From 13-2-20CM-66-19 sp036273735 (GTDB lineage Bacteria > Pseudomonadota > Gammaproteobacteria > Steroidobacterales > Steroidobacteraceae): a stretch of DNA of 64,000 nt. The notes below the pieces were generated by a model, which saw only the letters and a list, made by a program, of their open reading frames with translations, ran no database searches and was not told where the DNA came from. The DNA lies in the NCBI GenBank assembly GCA_036273735.1, contig DASUHA010000023.1:6376-70375 (forward strand). The letters run 5' to 3'. Positions 26,025-33,968 of the stretch are shown piece by piece. How positions within the stretch are numbered: the first letter of the stretch is position 1; every line of letters begins with the position of its first letter. The position numbers and the translations under genes were made by a program.

Positions 26025-26270
26025 TTGGAGAAATTCAGGAGCCTCGAGCATCTCAAAGCGCAGATTACGGTGGTTCGTTGGCATCTCGATGCCGCGACAC
26101 TCGGCAATGGCGACAAGAAGCGGCGGCACCTCGATAGTGCGGCTCTAACCTATCAGGGTGCGCTCGAGCTGATGGCCCAACTCGCTCTCTCGGATGAAGA
26201 TCATGCGGCGGTCACGAAACAACTCGCAGACCTCAAGGAGCGTCTGCGGGCCGCCGGCCAGAATGTGTAG
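26025..26270 (+). CDS. Small hypothetical helical protein
   Basis: An 81-residue frame from TTG at 26025, with GAGG about ten bases upstream. The protein is charged and helical (EKFRSLEHLKAQITVVRWHLD, then AVTKQLADLKERL), with no signal or membrane helix. I do not recognise the family. It precedes the DUF1328 gene by 110 bp on the same strand. Confidence 0.5.
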   Translation: MEKFRSLEHLKAQITVVRWHLDAATLGNGDKKRRHLDSAALTYQGALELMAQLALSDEDHAAVTKQLADLKERLRAAGQNV

Positions 26271-26379
26271 CGTGGGGTGAAGCGGAGCCATTCCCGCCCA
26301 CCTGCCCGGATCAGACACCCGCTGCGGAGTGGGACCGAAAGTTGCGCTCAACCTCGCAAACTGCCTAGGAGCCCATCGC

Positions 26380-26532
26380 ATGCTGTACTACGCCGTCGTC
26401 TTCCTCATCATCGCCGTCGTAGCGGGGATCCTCGGCTTCTGGGCATTGGCCGCCACGGCCGCCTGGATAGCCAAGGTCATCTTCGTCATCTTCCTCATTC
26501 TCGCGCTGCTTTCCTTCCTGCGCCGAGCCTGA
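26380..26532 (+). CDS. DUF1328 (YtjA-type) two-helix membrane protein
   Basis: 50 residues from the ATG at 26380, which has TAGGAG upstream. The whole sequence is the DUF1328 family: YYAVVFLIIAVVAGILGFW, a short turn, and a second helix with FVIFLILALLSFL. Family members are tiny stress-linked inner-membrane proteins of unknown function. The 17 residues upstream in frame are not part of the family. Confidence 0.85.
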   Translation: MLYYAVVFLIIAVVAGILGFWALAATAAWIAKVIFVIFLILALLSFLRRA

Positions 26533-26543
26533 CGAAGCGAAGA

Positions 26544-27071
26544 TCAGTTGGGCGGCCGCGCTCCGGATGAGGGGCGCGGCCGCACCTCGCCATGCTCGCC
26601 CGGCTGCCCGGGCTCACCCGCGCTCGAGGCGGTGAGCCCGAACAGCCGCTGCATGCGGCTCGCCGGCACGTCCCAGTACTCCGCCTCCTCCACCGTGACT
26701 TCGAGGAGGCCGAGATCCGGGTCGTCGAGCCCTGATGGAAACCAGGGCTTCACGCGCTGGGTCCAGAGCTCGCGGGCCTTCTCCTCATCCCGCAACAGCC
26801 GCACGCGCCCGGAGATCGACACGAAGGCCTGCCGCGCCACATCGGCGTAGCTCAAGTTGACTTTACGGTGTTGGTCCATCTCACCTACTTTGCGCGTGGA
26901 GAGGTTGGTGAAGAACCAGAGGCGCCCCTCCTGATCCATCTCCAGCGTCATGAGCGGGCGGCTTCGCAGTGTCCCGTCCGGCTCCTCGGTCGTGAGCATC
27001 GCGACTTCTGCGTCGGCGATGAGATCAGCCAGCCGTGCGAGTCCAGGGTCGTTTTGAGTGCGCTTTTTCAT
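26544..27071 (-). CDS. Pyridoxamine-5'-phosphate-oxidase-like FMN-binding protein (general stress protein 26 type)
   Basis: 175 residues with the split-barrel flavin-binding fold: EVAMLTTEEPDGTLRSRPL, LWFFTNLSTRKVGEM, VNLSYADVARQAFVSISG and the tail WFPSGLDDPDLGLLEV...YWD. This matches the general-stress-protein-26/GSP-like branch, which binds FMN, and not true PdxH. The C-terminal ~20 residues are Pro/Gly-rich. Its start overlaps the 3' end of the PQQ dehydrogenase by 47 bp, so the two are likely in one leftward transcript. Confidence 0.85.
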   Translation of the reverse strand: MKKRTQNDPGLARLADLIADAEVAMLTTEEPDGTLRSRPLMTLEMDQEGRLWFFTNLSTRKVGEMDQHRKVNLSYADVARQAFVSISGRVRLLRDEEKARELWTQRVKPWFPSGLDDPDLGLLEVTVEEAEYWDVPASRMQRLFGLTASSAGEPGQPGEHGEVRPRPSSGARPPN

Positions 27072-29262
27072 GCGAGACGGCGGCAGCAGGCTTCATGCCG
27101 TCTGCAGCCGCCCCGGGCGGCAAAGCGAAGGTCAGGAGGGATCGTCCAATGACGACGGATACGAACTGCTCGCCCGACACCGAGAAGGTGACCGGAGCGG
27201 CATAGGTGCTTCCCCCCGCGCCCACGCTCCAGAGCGTCCGTCCGGAACGCGCATCCAAGGCAAAGAACTGACCGTCGGCAGCGGCAAACACCAGCCCTCC
27301 GTGGGTGCTCAGCAGCCCCGACACGGTGGAGTCACCGGTGCGCTCGCGCTCACGATGCTCCCAGACGAGCTTGCCGCTGTAGGCGTCCACAGCCCGAATG
27401 GCCGTATAGAACGACACCTCGGAGCTGGGAAGCGAGTAGAGCGTCGGGAAAAAGGTCATTCCCTGCTCCAGGGCCGGGATGAAGGTCACTCCGAGGTCGG
27501 GGTCGTAGCTCGGCGGCCACCAGTTGGTCCCTCCACGGGCGCTCGGGAATACCTCGTGTCCGCGGGGATTGGTGCTCACCGGCGCGAGGATCGGCCGGCC
27601 CCGGGCGTCGAGCCCGGTGGCCCAGTTCTCGCGGACGAAGGGTACGCCACGGATGAAGGCACCCGTGATGCGATCGAGGACGTAGTAGAAGCCGTTGCGG
27701 TTCGCCCAGAGAAGGCGCTCGTCATCCTGACCGTTTACCGTGCGATCGGCGATGAGCGGCACTTGGACGGAATCCCAGTCGTGAGTGTCGGCAGGAGTGG
27801 ACTGGAAATACCAGAGGAGCTTGCCGGTGCTGCCGTTGAGCGCGATCATCGAGTTGGAATAGAGATTGGTGCCTCTGCGGGTCGAGGCGTCGAAATCCGG
27901 CCGCGGCCCGCCGACTCCCCAGTAGAGCAGATCGCGCGCCGGATCGTAGGAGCCCGTCATCCAGGGGCCGGCGCCGCCCGTACGCCAGGAGTCGCCTTCC
28001 CACGTGTCGTGTCCGGGTTGCCCGGGGCCAGGGATCGACATGAAGCGCCAGCGCAGTGCGCCGGTCCTGACATCGTAAGCCGCTATGTAACCACGCCCCT
28101 CGCCCGTTGGCGTCGTGACACCGACAACCACGAGATCCCTGTACGCAAGCGGTGCCCCGCTGATCCACGTGCCGGGATAGGCGCCCACGCGTTGCTCCCA
28201 GAGCACCTTACCGGTGGCCGCGGACAACGCCGTGAGCGTCGAATTCCAGGTCGCGACGAAGAGGCGCTTGCCGAGTAGCGCCACTCCACGGTTCTGTCCG
28301 AGCGGCCCTTCTCCGCCGCCCTCCACTTTGAAGGGATGGTCGTGCTCCCAGAGCTCGTTGCCCGTGAGCGCATCGAGCGCCATCACCTCCCCTTCGGGCC
28401 CCGTGATGTAGAGGATCCCGTTGCGCTCGAGCGGCGAGCACTCGATCTTCCATCGGTTGCCCGGGAAGGGATACAACCAGCGCAGCGCCAGCTTCGATAC
28501 ATTGCCCGTATTGATGCCGGTCAGCGTGCTGAACCGGTTGGAGGTGTAGGCGCCACCGTAAGTCAGCCAGTCAGCTCCGGCCGCCTTCGTCCCTGCCAGC
28601 TCCTCGGGTGAGACCTCGACCGCATCGAGCCTGGCCGCCAGGTCTGTCGGAATCTGCTTCTCGTTCGCCGGCACGCGCAGCGAGCTCACATAGCTCACGA
28701 GCTCCCAAAGCTCATCGCGCGGGAGCGGATGCGGCGGCATCCCCGTACCGGGCACTCCATCGCGGATCGTCCGGTAGAGTGCCCAAGGCGTATCGCCGCG
28801 AGCGAGGATGCGTCCGGCGAGCGCGGGAGCGCCCGGTCCGCCCGTGCCGTCCGGGGCGTGGCAGCCGGCACACCGATCGGCATAGAGCGAGGCGCCTTTC
28901 GCCTTCTGCGCGGCGCTGAGCGGCGGCAGCTGGATAACCGGGAAGGGGTTTCGGGTACCCGGGAGCCGGCTGAGTTTTGTCTGACCCGATCCGGGCAGCA
29001 TCATGACCATGAGGTCATCGAACCCGATCTCCGGGAGCCTGCCCGTGACCTCGAGCCAGAGCGTTTGGGCTCTCCAGCGAAAGACAGGGAGGACGAGGAC
29101 GGTGATGCCGGCGAGTGCGATCACGCCCACTATCCAGCCTGCGAGCCTCCAGCGGGCCTTGCGCGGCGACGGGTGCTTCGTCACCAGGGCCAGCTCCCGC
29201 TCACTCGCGCCCCTGGGCGGGGGCCGCTCGTTGAGATCCGGCGGTTTGATTTCCGGGCGCAT
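27025..29262 (-). CDS. Membrane-anchored cytochrome c-PQQ dehydrogenase fusion
   Basis: 745 residues. A cytosolic N-terminus, one membrane helix (~38-61), then a class I cytochrome c domain with CAGCH at 131-135 and a distal Met in GTGMPPHPL. The remaining ~530 residues are a PQQ-type eight-bladed propeller (ALDALTGNELWEHD, DVRTGALRWRF, NGSTGKLLWYF). In methanol-dehydrogenase terms the catalytic region THDWDS keeps the D-x-D of lanthanide enzymes, but the metal-binding Asn of GTGNP is replaced by Gly (GVGGP), and the vicinal CysCys is absent (GPLGQNRGVA). It should oxidise an alcohol or aldehyde in the periplasm with electrons passing to the fused heme. The substrate is unknown. Confidence 0.85.
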   Translation of the reverse strand: MRPEIKPPDLNERPPPRGASERELALVTKHPSPRKARWRLAGWIVGVIALAGITVLVLPVFRWRAQTLWLEVTGRLPEIGFDDLMVMMLPGSGQTKLSRLPGTRNPFPVIQLPPLSAAQKAKGASLYADRCAGCHAPDGTGGPGAPALAGRILARGDTPWALYRTIRDGVPGTGMPPHPLPRDELWELVSYVSSLRVPANEKQIPTDLAARLDAVEVSPEELAGTKAAGADWLTYGGAYTSNRFSTLTGINTGNVSKLALRWLYPFPGNRWKIECSPLERNGILYITGPEGEVMALDALTGNELWEHDHPFKVEGGGEGPLGQNRGVALLGKRLFVATWNSTLTALSAATGKVLWEQRVGAYPGTWISGAPLAYRDLVVVGVTTPTGEGRGYIAAYDVRTGALRWRFMSIPGPGQPGHDTWEGDSWRTGGAGPWMTGSYDPARDLLYWGVGGPRPDFDASTRRGTNLYSNSMIALNGSTGKLLWYFQSTPADTHDWDSVQVPLIADRTVNGQDDERLLWANRNGFYYVLDRITGAFIRGVPFVRENWATGLDARGRPILAPVSTNPRGHEVFPSARGGTNWWPPSYDPDLGVTFIPALEQGMTFFPTLYSLPSSEVSFYTAIRAVDAYSGKLVWEHRERERTGDSTVSGLLSTHGGLVFAAADGQFFALDARSGRTLWSVGAGGSTYAAPVTFSVSGEQFVSVVIGRSLLTFALPPGAAADGMKPAAAVSHEKAHSKRPWTRTAG

Positions 29263-29292
29263 CGAGGTGCGGGGTCAGATCCTGCGTGAGCG

Positions 29293-30522
29293 CTAATGTC
29301 CTCGGGGCGGCGGACGCCCCGAGGAGGCGACGCTTGCGCTGCGCCTGTGCCCGCCGGCCGCGACCACCGCAGAAGCGATCTCCTCGTAAGCCGCATCGCG
29401 GGCGGACTGACAGGAGAGTTGCGCGAGCACGCGCCTGCTCCCCTGCGTCAGCGCGGCTGCAACTGCCGTGTCCGTGAGCGCGAGCGTCAACCCGTCAGCG
29501 AGGCCGGCCGCATCGGGTCGCGTGAGGATCGCGCACTCGCGAGTGAGAAGTTGGGTATGGACCAGCGTGTCCGTCGCCACGACCGGCCGCGCCGAGGCGA
29601 GATACGAGAGCAGCTTGCCGGGCGGATTGATGCCCTGAATGCGCGGTGAGACCAACACGTCCGCCGCCGCGAGGTACGCCGCAATCTCGGCCTGGGGGCG
29701 CGCCCGCTCGAGGATCACCCGCTCCGCGATCCCGAGACGCTCTGCGGTCGCGCGCAGCTCCGAGATCTCAGGTTCCGCGCCCCCTACGAGGAGGAGCCGC
29801 GCGTCCGGTACCAAGACCAGCACTCGCGGGAGCGCCTCGAGGAGCAGGTCCAGCGCCTGCAGCGCCACGAACGAGCCGGTATAGACGATCAGCTTCTCGT
29901 GCGCCCCGATCTGATGGCGTGCGCGAATGGCCGCGCCATCTGCCGTATCGGACGCGTCCTGAAGCTCGAAATAGTTGGTGAGCTCGATGCAGCGCGCAGC
30001 CGGCCAGGCGGTGCGGGCGGCGCGCGCCACGGCCGGCGAGATGGCGACGACCGCGCAGGCGCCCCGCACGCAGGTGCGCTCGACCCAGCGAAAGAGCGCC
30101 ACCACCGAGCGGCTCTGGCTGAATTTCCAGTCCGTGATCTGGAGCGGCAGGCTCGAGTGCATGTCATAGACATACGGGATGTGAAACAGCGCGCCGGCAA
30201 TGCGTGCGAGGAGCGCGGCCTCCTCGTGGGCGTAGAGCGCATCGTAGCGCTCACGGCAGAGCCTGCCGATGAGGCTGGCGAAGAGGAGCACGTCGAGCCA
30301 GATCTTCCGTCCCGAGGGGCCCGCCCGCAACGAGCGGCAGAAGTGCGGCCCGCGGGCCCGAAAGAGCCGCGCGTCGAGGCCCGGCGGCGGCTCGCCGATC
30401 CCGTATGTCAGAATGTCCACCTGATGTCCCTGGGCCACCAGCTCCCGGGCGCGGTGATAGGCGCTGAGCGGAGTGCCGCGGGGGGCATAGAAGGCTTGCG
30501 GGACGATCTTGAGGATGCGCAT
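29293..30522 (-). CDS. Glycosyltransferase family 4 protein
   Basis: 409 residues with a GT-B fold: N-terminal Rossmann part starting ILKIVPQAFYAPRGTP, and a C-terminal nucleotide-sugar domain (EKLIVYTGSFVALQALDLLLEALP, VLVSPRIQGINPPGKLLSYLASARPVV). The SPR-x-x-G-x-N-x-P-x-K form is found in GT4 transferases of surface-polysaccharide clusters. It opens the leftward edge of the glycan cluster and faces the PQQ gene. Donor and acceptor sugars are unknown. Confidence 0.85.
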   Translation of the reverse strand: MRILKIVPQAFYAPRGTPLSAYHRARELVAQGHQVDILTYGIGEPPPGLDARLFRARGPHFCRSLRAGPSGRKIWLDVLLFASLIGRLCRERYDALYAHEEAALLARIAGALFHIPYVYDMHSSLPLQITDWKFSQSRSVVALFRWVERTCVRGACAVVAISPAVARAARTAWPAARCIELTNYFELQDASDTADGAAIRARHQIGAHEKLIVYTGSFVALQALDLLLEALPRVLVLVPDARLLLVGGAEPEISELRATAERLGIAERVILERARPQAEIAAYLAAADVLVSPRIQGINPPGKLLSYLASARPVVATDTLVHTQLLTRECAILTRPDAAGLADGLTLALTDTAVAAALTQGSRRVLAQLSCQSARDAAYEEIASAVVAAGGHRRSASVASSGRPPPRGH

Positions 30523-30567
30523 AAGACTGCTGTCGGGTCCGTCAGAGCTCCATGATCGGCAGGCCGC

Positions 30568-31368
30568 TCATACTCGCCAATAACTCACCAGCGCAGCGCC
30601 GCTGGCGGCCAACAGCGTGCGAAATTCCTGGGACAACAGATATTCGAGCTCGTTCTCCCTTCTGTGGCTGCCCGGCTTGCCGGCATCGGCCGCGGCTGTC
30701 CCCGGATGGCAACAGATCTCGATGGGCACCGGCGCCGCTGCGGGAGCGCCCGTCAGTGGCGCAAGAGTCCTGCCGGCAGCGAGATCCCGGAGGTCGACCG
30801 TACGCTCGGGTGAGCGTAACCCGGCACGCGCGAATACCCGCGCTGCATGCCGTGCTGCGATTTCACGCGCCAGCGTTGAGAGACCGTGCACGCTTCGCCA
30901 GCTTCCGAGCCGTGTAATTCTGACTCTTTCGATTCCAAACCGTGGCAATACGCGGGCTACCGCGGTGCAGACGATCGGCAGTTGATGCAGGTGTTTGTGA
31001 CCGTCGAGATGAGAGACTCTGACGCCGGCATCGCGCAACATCCCGACCTGCGCGGTGACTTCCGCCTCGAGCTGCGGCAGCGACAGCTTCCCGGCCAGCG
31101 CGTGTGCCGCCAGCGTGCGCTTGCGCAGAAACTGTCCATTCGCATCCATCAATGTCGCTCCCCGAGTGAGCGGTCTGCCCTCGCAGAGGTTGAGGTGAAT
31201 ACCGAAGCTCGCCTGCTGTGCGAGCTGTGGCATTCGCCGCAACGCGTCCGCCGTCCCGGGCATGTTGACCATGACCGAGGTGCTGGTCACGACACCGGCC
31301 TCGATACCCAGGCATATCCCCTCGGTGATGTCCCCGGTCTCGCCGAAATCATCCGCATGGATGATCAC
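30568..31368 (-). CDS. ChbG/HpnK (YdjC)-family carbohydrate deacetylase
   Basis: The catalytic domain begins at HADDFGETGDITEGI (metal-binding His and Asp) and continues with FGIHLNLCEGRPL and LDGHKHLHQLP, the ChbG active-site set that removes an acetyl group from N-acetylated oligosaccharides. It ends with the late CCHPG metal or substrate motif. I placed the start at the GTG at 31368 directly before the domain. The frame is open to 31677, but that would overlap the divergent deacetylase gene, and no start has a clear ribosome site. It lies 45 bp upstream of the GT4 gene. Confidence 0.8.
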   Translation of the reverse strand: MIIHADDFGETGDITEGICLGIEAGVVTSTSVMVNMPGTADALRRMPQLAQQASFGIHLNLCEGRPLTRGATLMDANGQFLRKRTLAAHALAGKLSLPQLEAEVTAQVGMLRDAGVRVSHLDGHKHLHQLPIVCTAVARVLPRFGIERVRITRLGSWRSVHGLSTLAREIAARHAARVFARAGLRSPERTVDLRDLAAGRTLAPLTGAPAAAPVPIEICCHPGTAAADAGKPGSHRRENELEYLLSQEFRTLLAASGAALVSYWRV

Positions 31369-31546
31369 GGGAAGGTGGACCCGACGCTGACGGGAGGGTA
31401 TGGCCGCCTGTGAATGTGTTCGAAGTGGGTGCGCCGCGGACACGCTCCTGGGCTTAGCAGGAAGCATTCCCGCGAGCCTCGCGGACGCGAGCAGGAGCTC
31501 GGCCGGCGTCGTGGAGGCGCCCGCCGGGCCTGCATATTGCAGGGGG

Positions 31547-32752
31547 ATGAGGATGTCATCGCAGATGAGCTCAGGGCCTGAGTCGATGAAGCCGACGCCC
31601 GGGCATTCCCCCGGCAAAGAGCCGTGGCGGTATCGTGGTGCACGCGCCGCGCGCGGCATCGTTGGCCTCCTGCGCACACGCTATCCCCGATTCCTCTTCG
31701 GGTTGGCGCCTGCCGCCGGTGAGATCCCCGTGTTCATCTTCCACGAGGTGCGGGCAGAGGTTTTCGCGCGCCAGGTCGAGTTCCTGCACGGCAACGGCTA
31801 TCGCACTCTGTCGGTCGCAGAGTTCCTTGCCCTGAGCGCCCGCAAGGGCGGACCGCGAGGGGGCCGGCACGTGCTCCTCACATTCGATGATGCGCGCTTG
31901 AACTTCCATCAGACCGCCCTGCCGGTTCTACGCGCCACCGGCGCGCACGCGGCCCTCTTCGCCCCGACCCTGTGGATGGACAACTCGGGGCCGCCCGGCG
32001 CGGAGCGCTTCATGGACTGGGCGCAGTTGCGCGAATGCGTCGAGTCGGGCTTGGTGGATGTCGGCTCGCACGCGCATCGACATGCGCTCGTGTTCGATGG
32101 CGATCGCCTCGCGGGCTTCGCCACACCCTGGCTCCTCGAGCGATACGACATCTATGACTGGCCGATGCGCCACGGCGCGGGCGGCGATCGCCTCGGCCGC
32201 CCGCAGCCCGGAACTCCCATCTACGATGCCACCCCACTGCTCTCGGCGCGCAGCCGCTACCTCGAGAGCGAGGCGCTACGCACGGCCTGCACCGAGCTCG
32301 TCGAGCGCTCGGGAGGTGACACGTTCTTCGCCCGTCCCGACTGTTACTCGCTCCTCACTCGCCTCCATCGCTCACTCGCGAGCTCCCTCCGGGGGCGCTT
32401 TGCCAGCGCGCGAGAGCTCGAGGCGCTCGTTGCGTCTGAATTCGAGCTGAGTCGAGCGGCGTTCGAAGAGCACCTGGGCTTTGCGCCGACGGCCTTCGCC
32501 TACCCCTGGGCCTTGGGCTCGCCGCTCTCCATCCGCATGGCGCGGCGCTTCGGAATCCGCTGCCTCTTCGGCGTGGCCACCGATTACGGCCGCTCGCGCG
32601 CGCTACGGCGAGCGGGCGGTGAGCCGCAGGTCTTTGGCCGCATGAAGAGCGACTGGCTCGAGCTCCTGCCGGGCAGGAACCGCGCCCGCCTCCTGCCGGT
32701 GCTCGCACGCAAGGTGGCGGCATTCGCCGGCCAGCAACATCTGGCGCACTGA
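31547..32752 (+). CDS. NodB-type polysaccharide deacetylase
   Basis: About 401 residues from ATG 31547 (or ATG 31553, which has AGGGGG at better spacing). The NodB domain shows HVLLTFDDARLN (catalytic Asp pair) and VDVGSHAHRHAL (metal His pair), separated by the YRTLSVAEFLAL helix. A further ~220 residues include the AFAYPWALGSPL motif, equivalent to the family's late motif. There is no signal peptide, which fits action on a lipid-linked intermediate in the cytosol. Divergent from the ChbG-type gene, it is the first of four rightward cluster genes with gaps of 2, 35 and -1 bp. Confidence 0.85.
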   Translation: MRMSSQMSSGPESMKPTPGHSPGKEPWRYRGARAARGIVGLLRTRYPRFLFGLAPAAGEIPVFIFHEVRAEVFARQVEFLHGNGYRTLSVAEFLALSARKGGPRGGRHVLLTFDDARLNFHQTALPVLRATGAHAALFAPTLWMDNSGPPGAERFMDWAQLRECVESGLVDVGSHAHRHALVFDGDRLAGFATPWLLERYDIYDWPMRHGAGGDRLGRPQPGTPIYDATPLLSARSRYLESEALRTACTELVERSGGDTFFARPDCYSLLTRLHRSLASSLRGRFASARELEALVASEFELSRAAFEEHLGFAPTAFAYPWALGSPLSIRMARRFGIRCLFGVATDYGRSRALRRAGGEPQVFGRMKSDWLELLPGRNRARLLPVLARKVAAFAGQQHLAH

Positions 32753-32754
32753 TC

Positions 32755-33933
32755 ATGCCGGGCCGAACCATCGGTGTCATGGGGCGCCTCCTCGACCAGG
32801 CCGACGGCCTCGGCGTCTATGCCCGCCATCTGCTGCAACACCTCGTGAGCCTCGATGCGGGATCGCGCTACATCGTTTTCCTCGCGAGCCCGGCGGCCCG
32901 CGATCTCTTCGCAGGCTCGAGGAACGTCGAGGTGCAGGTGCTTAAGTCCCGCAGCCGCCTCCTCTGGGACCAGGTGCTCATCCCGCGAGCGGCGCGCCGG
33001 CTCGGCGTGGATCTTCTTTTCAACCCGAAGTTCTCGCTCCCGCTTTTCTCCCGCATCCCGGGAATCTTCATCCTCCAGAGCTGCGACTGGTACGTGAACC
33101 CGGGGAACTATCCCTGGTGGGACAACCTTTACATCCGTGCCATGCTGCCGCTTTACTGTCGCAAGGCGCGGGCGATCCTCGCGATCTCGCAGGCAGCGCT
33201 AGATGAGCTTCGCCGCCACGGGCTGAAGCTCCCCCGCGCGATCGTGACTCACGCCGGTGTCGGCCCCCGCTTCACCGCCGAGCGCGATGATGGCGAGTTG
33301 CAGCAGTTCCGCCGCGACCATGCGCTGCCCGAGCGCTTCATCCTCACGGTTGCGCGCGTTCTTCATACCGGCCACGACGGTCTCCCCGATTACCCGGGGG
33401 GCAACAACGAGCGCCTGATGCGCGCCTACCGGCAGTACCGCCAGCGTGCCGCACAGCCGCTGCCGCTCGTCGTCGCCGGCAAGCGCGTCAAGGAATACCT
33501 CCTTGCCCGGGGCTTCGGACCCGCCGATCTCGAGGGGGTGCATTTCATCGGGTTCGTGCCCAACGAGCGCCTGCATGCCGCTTACCGGCTCGCCGACTGC
33601 TTCGTGCTCGCAACACTCTGTGAAAGCTTCGGCCTGCCGATCCTGGAGGCACTCGCCACGGGATGTCCTGCCATCGTACCCAACACCGGCGCCGGTCCCG
33701 AGGTCGCAGGAGCCGCCGCCCGGCTCGTCGATCCCTATAGTGAGGCTGACCTGACGCAGGCATTGCTCGAAGTCACCCACTCGCAGTCACTGCGGGGCGA
33801 GTTGCGCGCGGCAGGTCTCGAGCGTGCGCGTCATTTCGGCTGGCCGCAGGCGGCCCGGCGGGTGCTCGAGGCCTTCGATGCGGTGCTGTCGGCGGACCCG
33901 TCCCAGGCACGCACTTGGGCGGTGCGGCGGTAG
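32755..33933 (+). CDS. Glycosyltransferase family 4 protein
   Basis: 392 residues with the GT4 C-terminal E-x7-E motif in CESFGLPILEALATGCPAIVPNTGAGPEV, and an N-terminal acceptor domain with GRLLDQADGLGVYARHLLQHL, the DGIGRYxR-like start of many mannosyl- or rhamnosyl-type GT4 enzymes. It starts two bases after the NodB-type stop and is followed by asnB, so it is in the same operon. The sugar is unknown. Confidence 0.9.
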   Translation: MPGRTIGVMGRLLDQADGLGVYARHLLQHLVSLDAGSRYIVFLASPAARDLFAGSRNVEVQVLKSRSRLLWDQVLIPRAARRLGVDLLFNPKFSLPLFSRIPGIFILQSCDWYVNPGNYPWWDNLYIRAMLPLYCRKARAILAISQAALDELRRHGLKLPRAIVTHAGVGPRFTAERDDGELQQFRRDHALPERFILTVARVLHTGHDGLPDYPGGNNERLMRAYRQYRQRAAQPLPLVVAGKRVKEYLLARGFGPADLEGVHFIGFVPNERLHAAYRLADCFVLATLCESFGLPILEALATGCPAIVPNTGAGPEVAGAAARLVDPYSEADLTQALLEVTHSQSLRGELRAAGLERARHFGWPQAARRVLEAFDAVLSADPSQARTWAVRR

Positions 33934-33968
33934 GGACGGAATGACAGAGCAAGGATAAAGGGGGCCTC

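Noticed and set aside
27058..28278. 406-codon plus-strand frame across the PQQ dehydrogenase
   Set aside because: Antisense shadow of a well-supported propeller gene.
27025..29262. Firm assignment as a lanthanide-dependent alcohol dehydrogenase
   Set aside because: The D-x-D is present but the Asn ligand position is Gly, so metal choice is left open.
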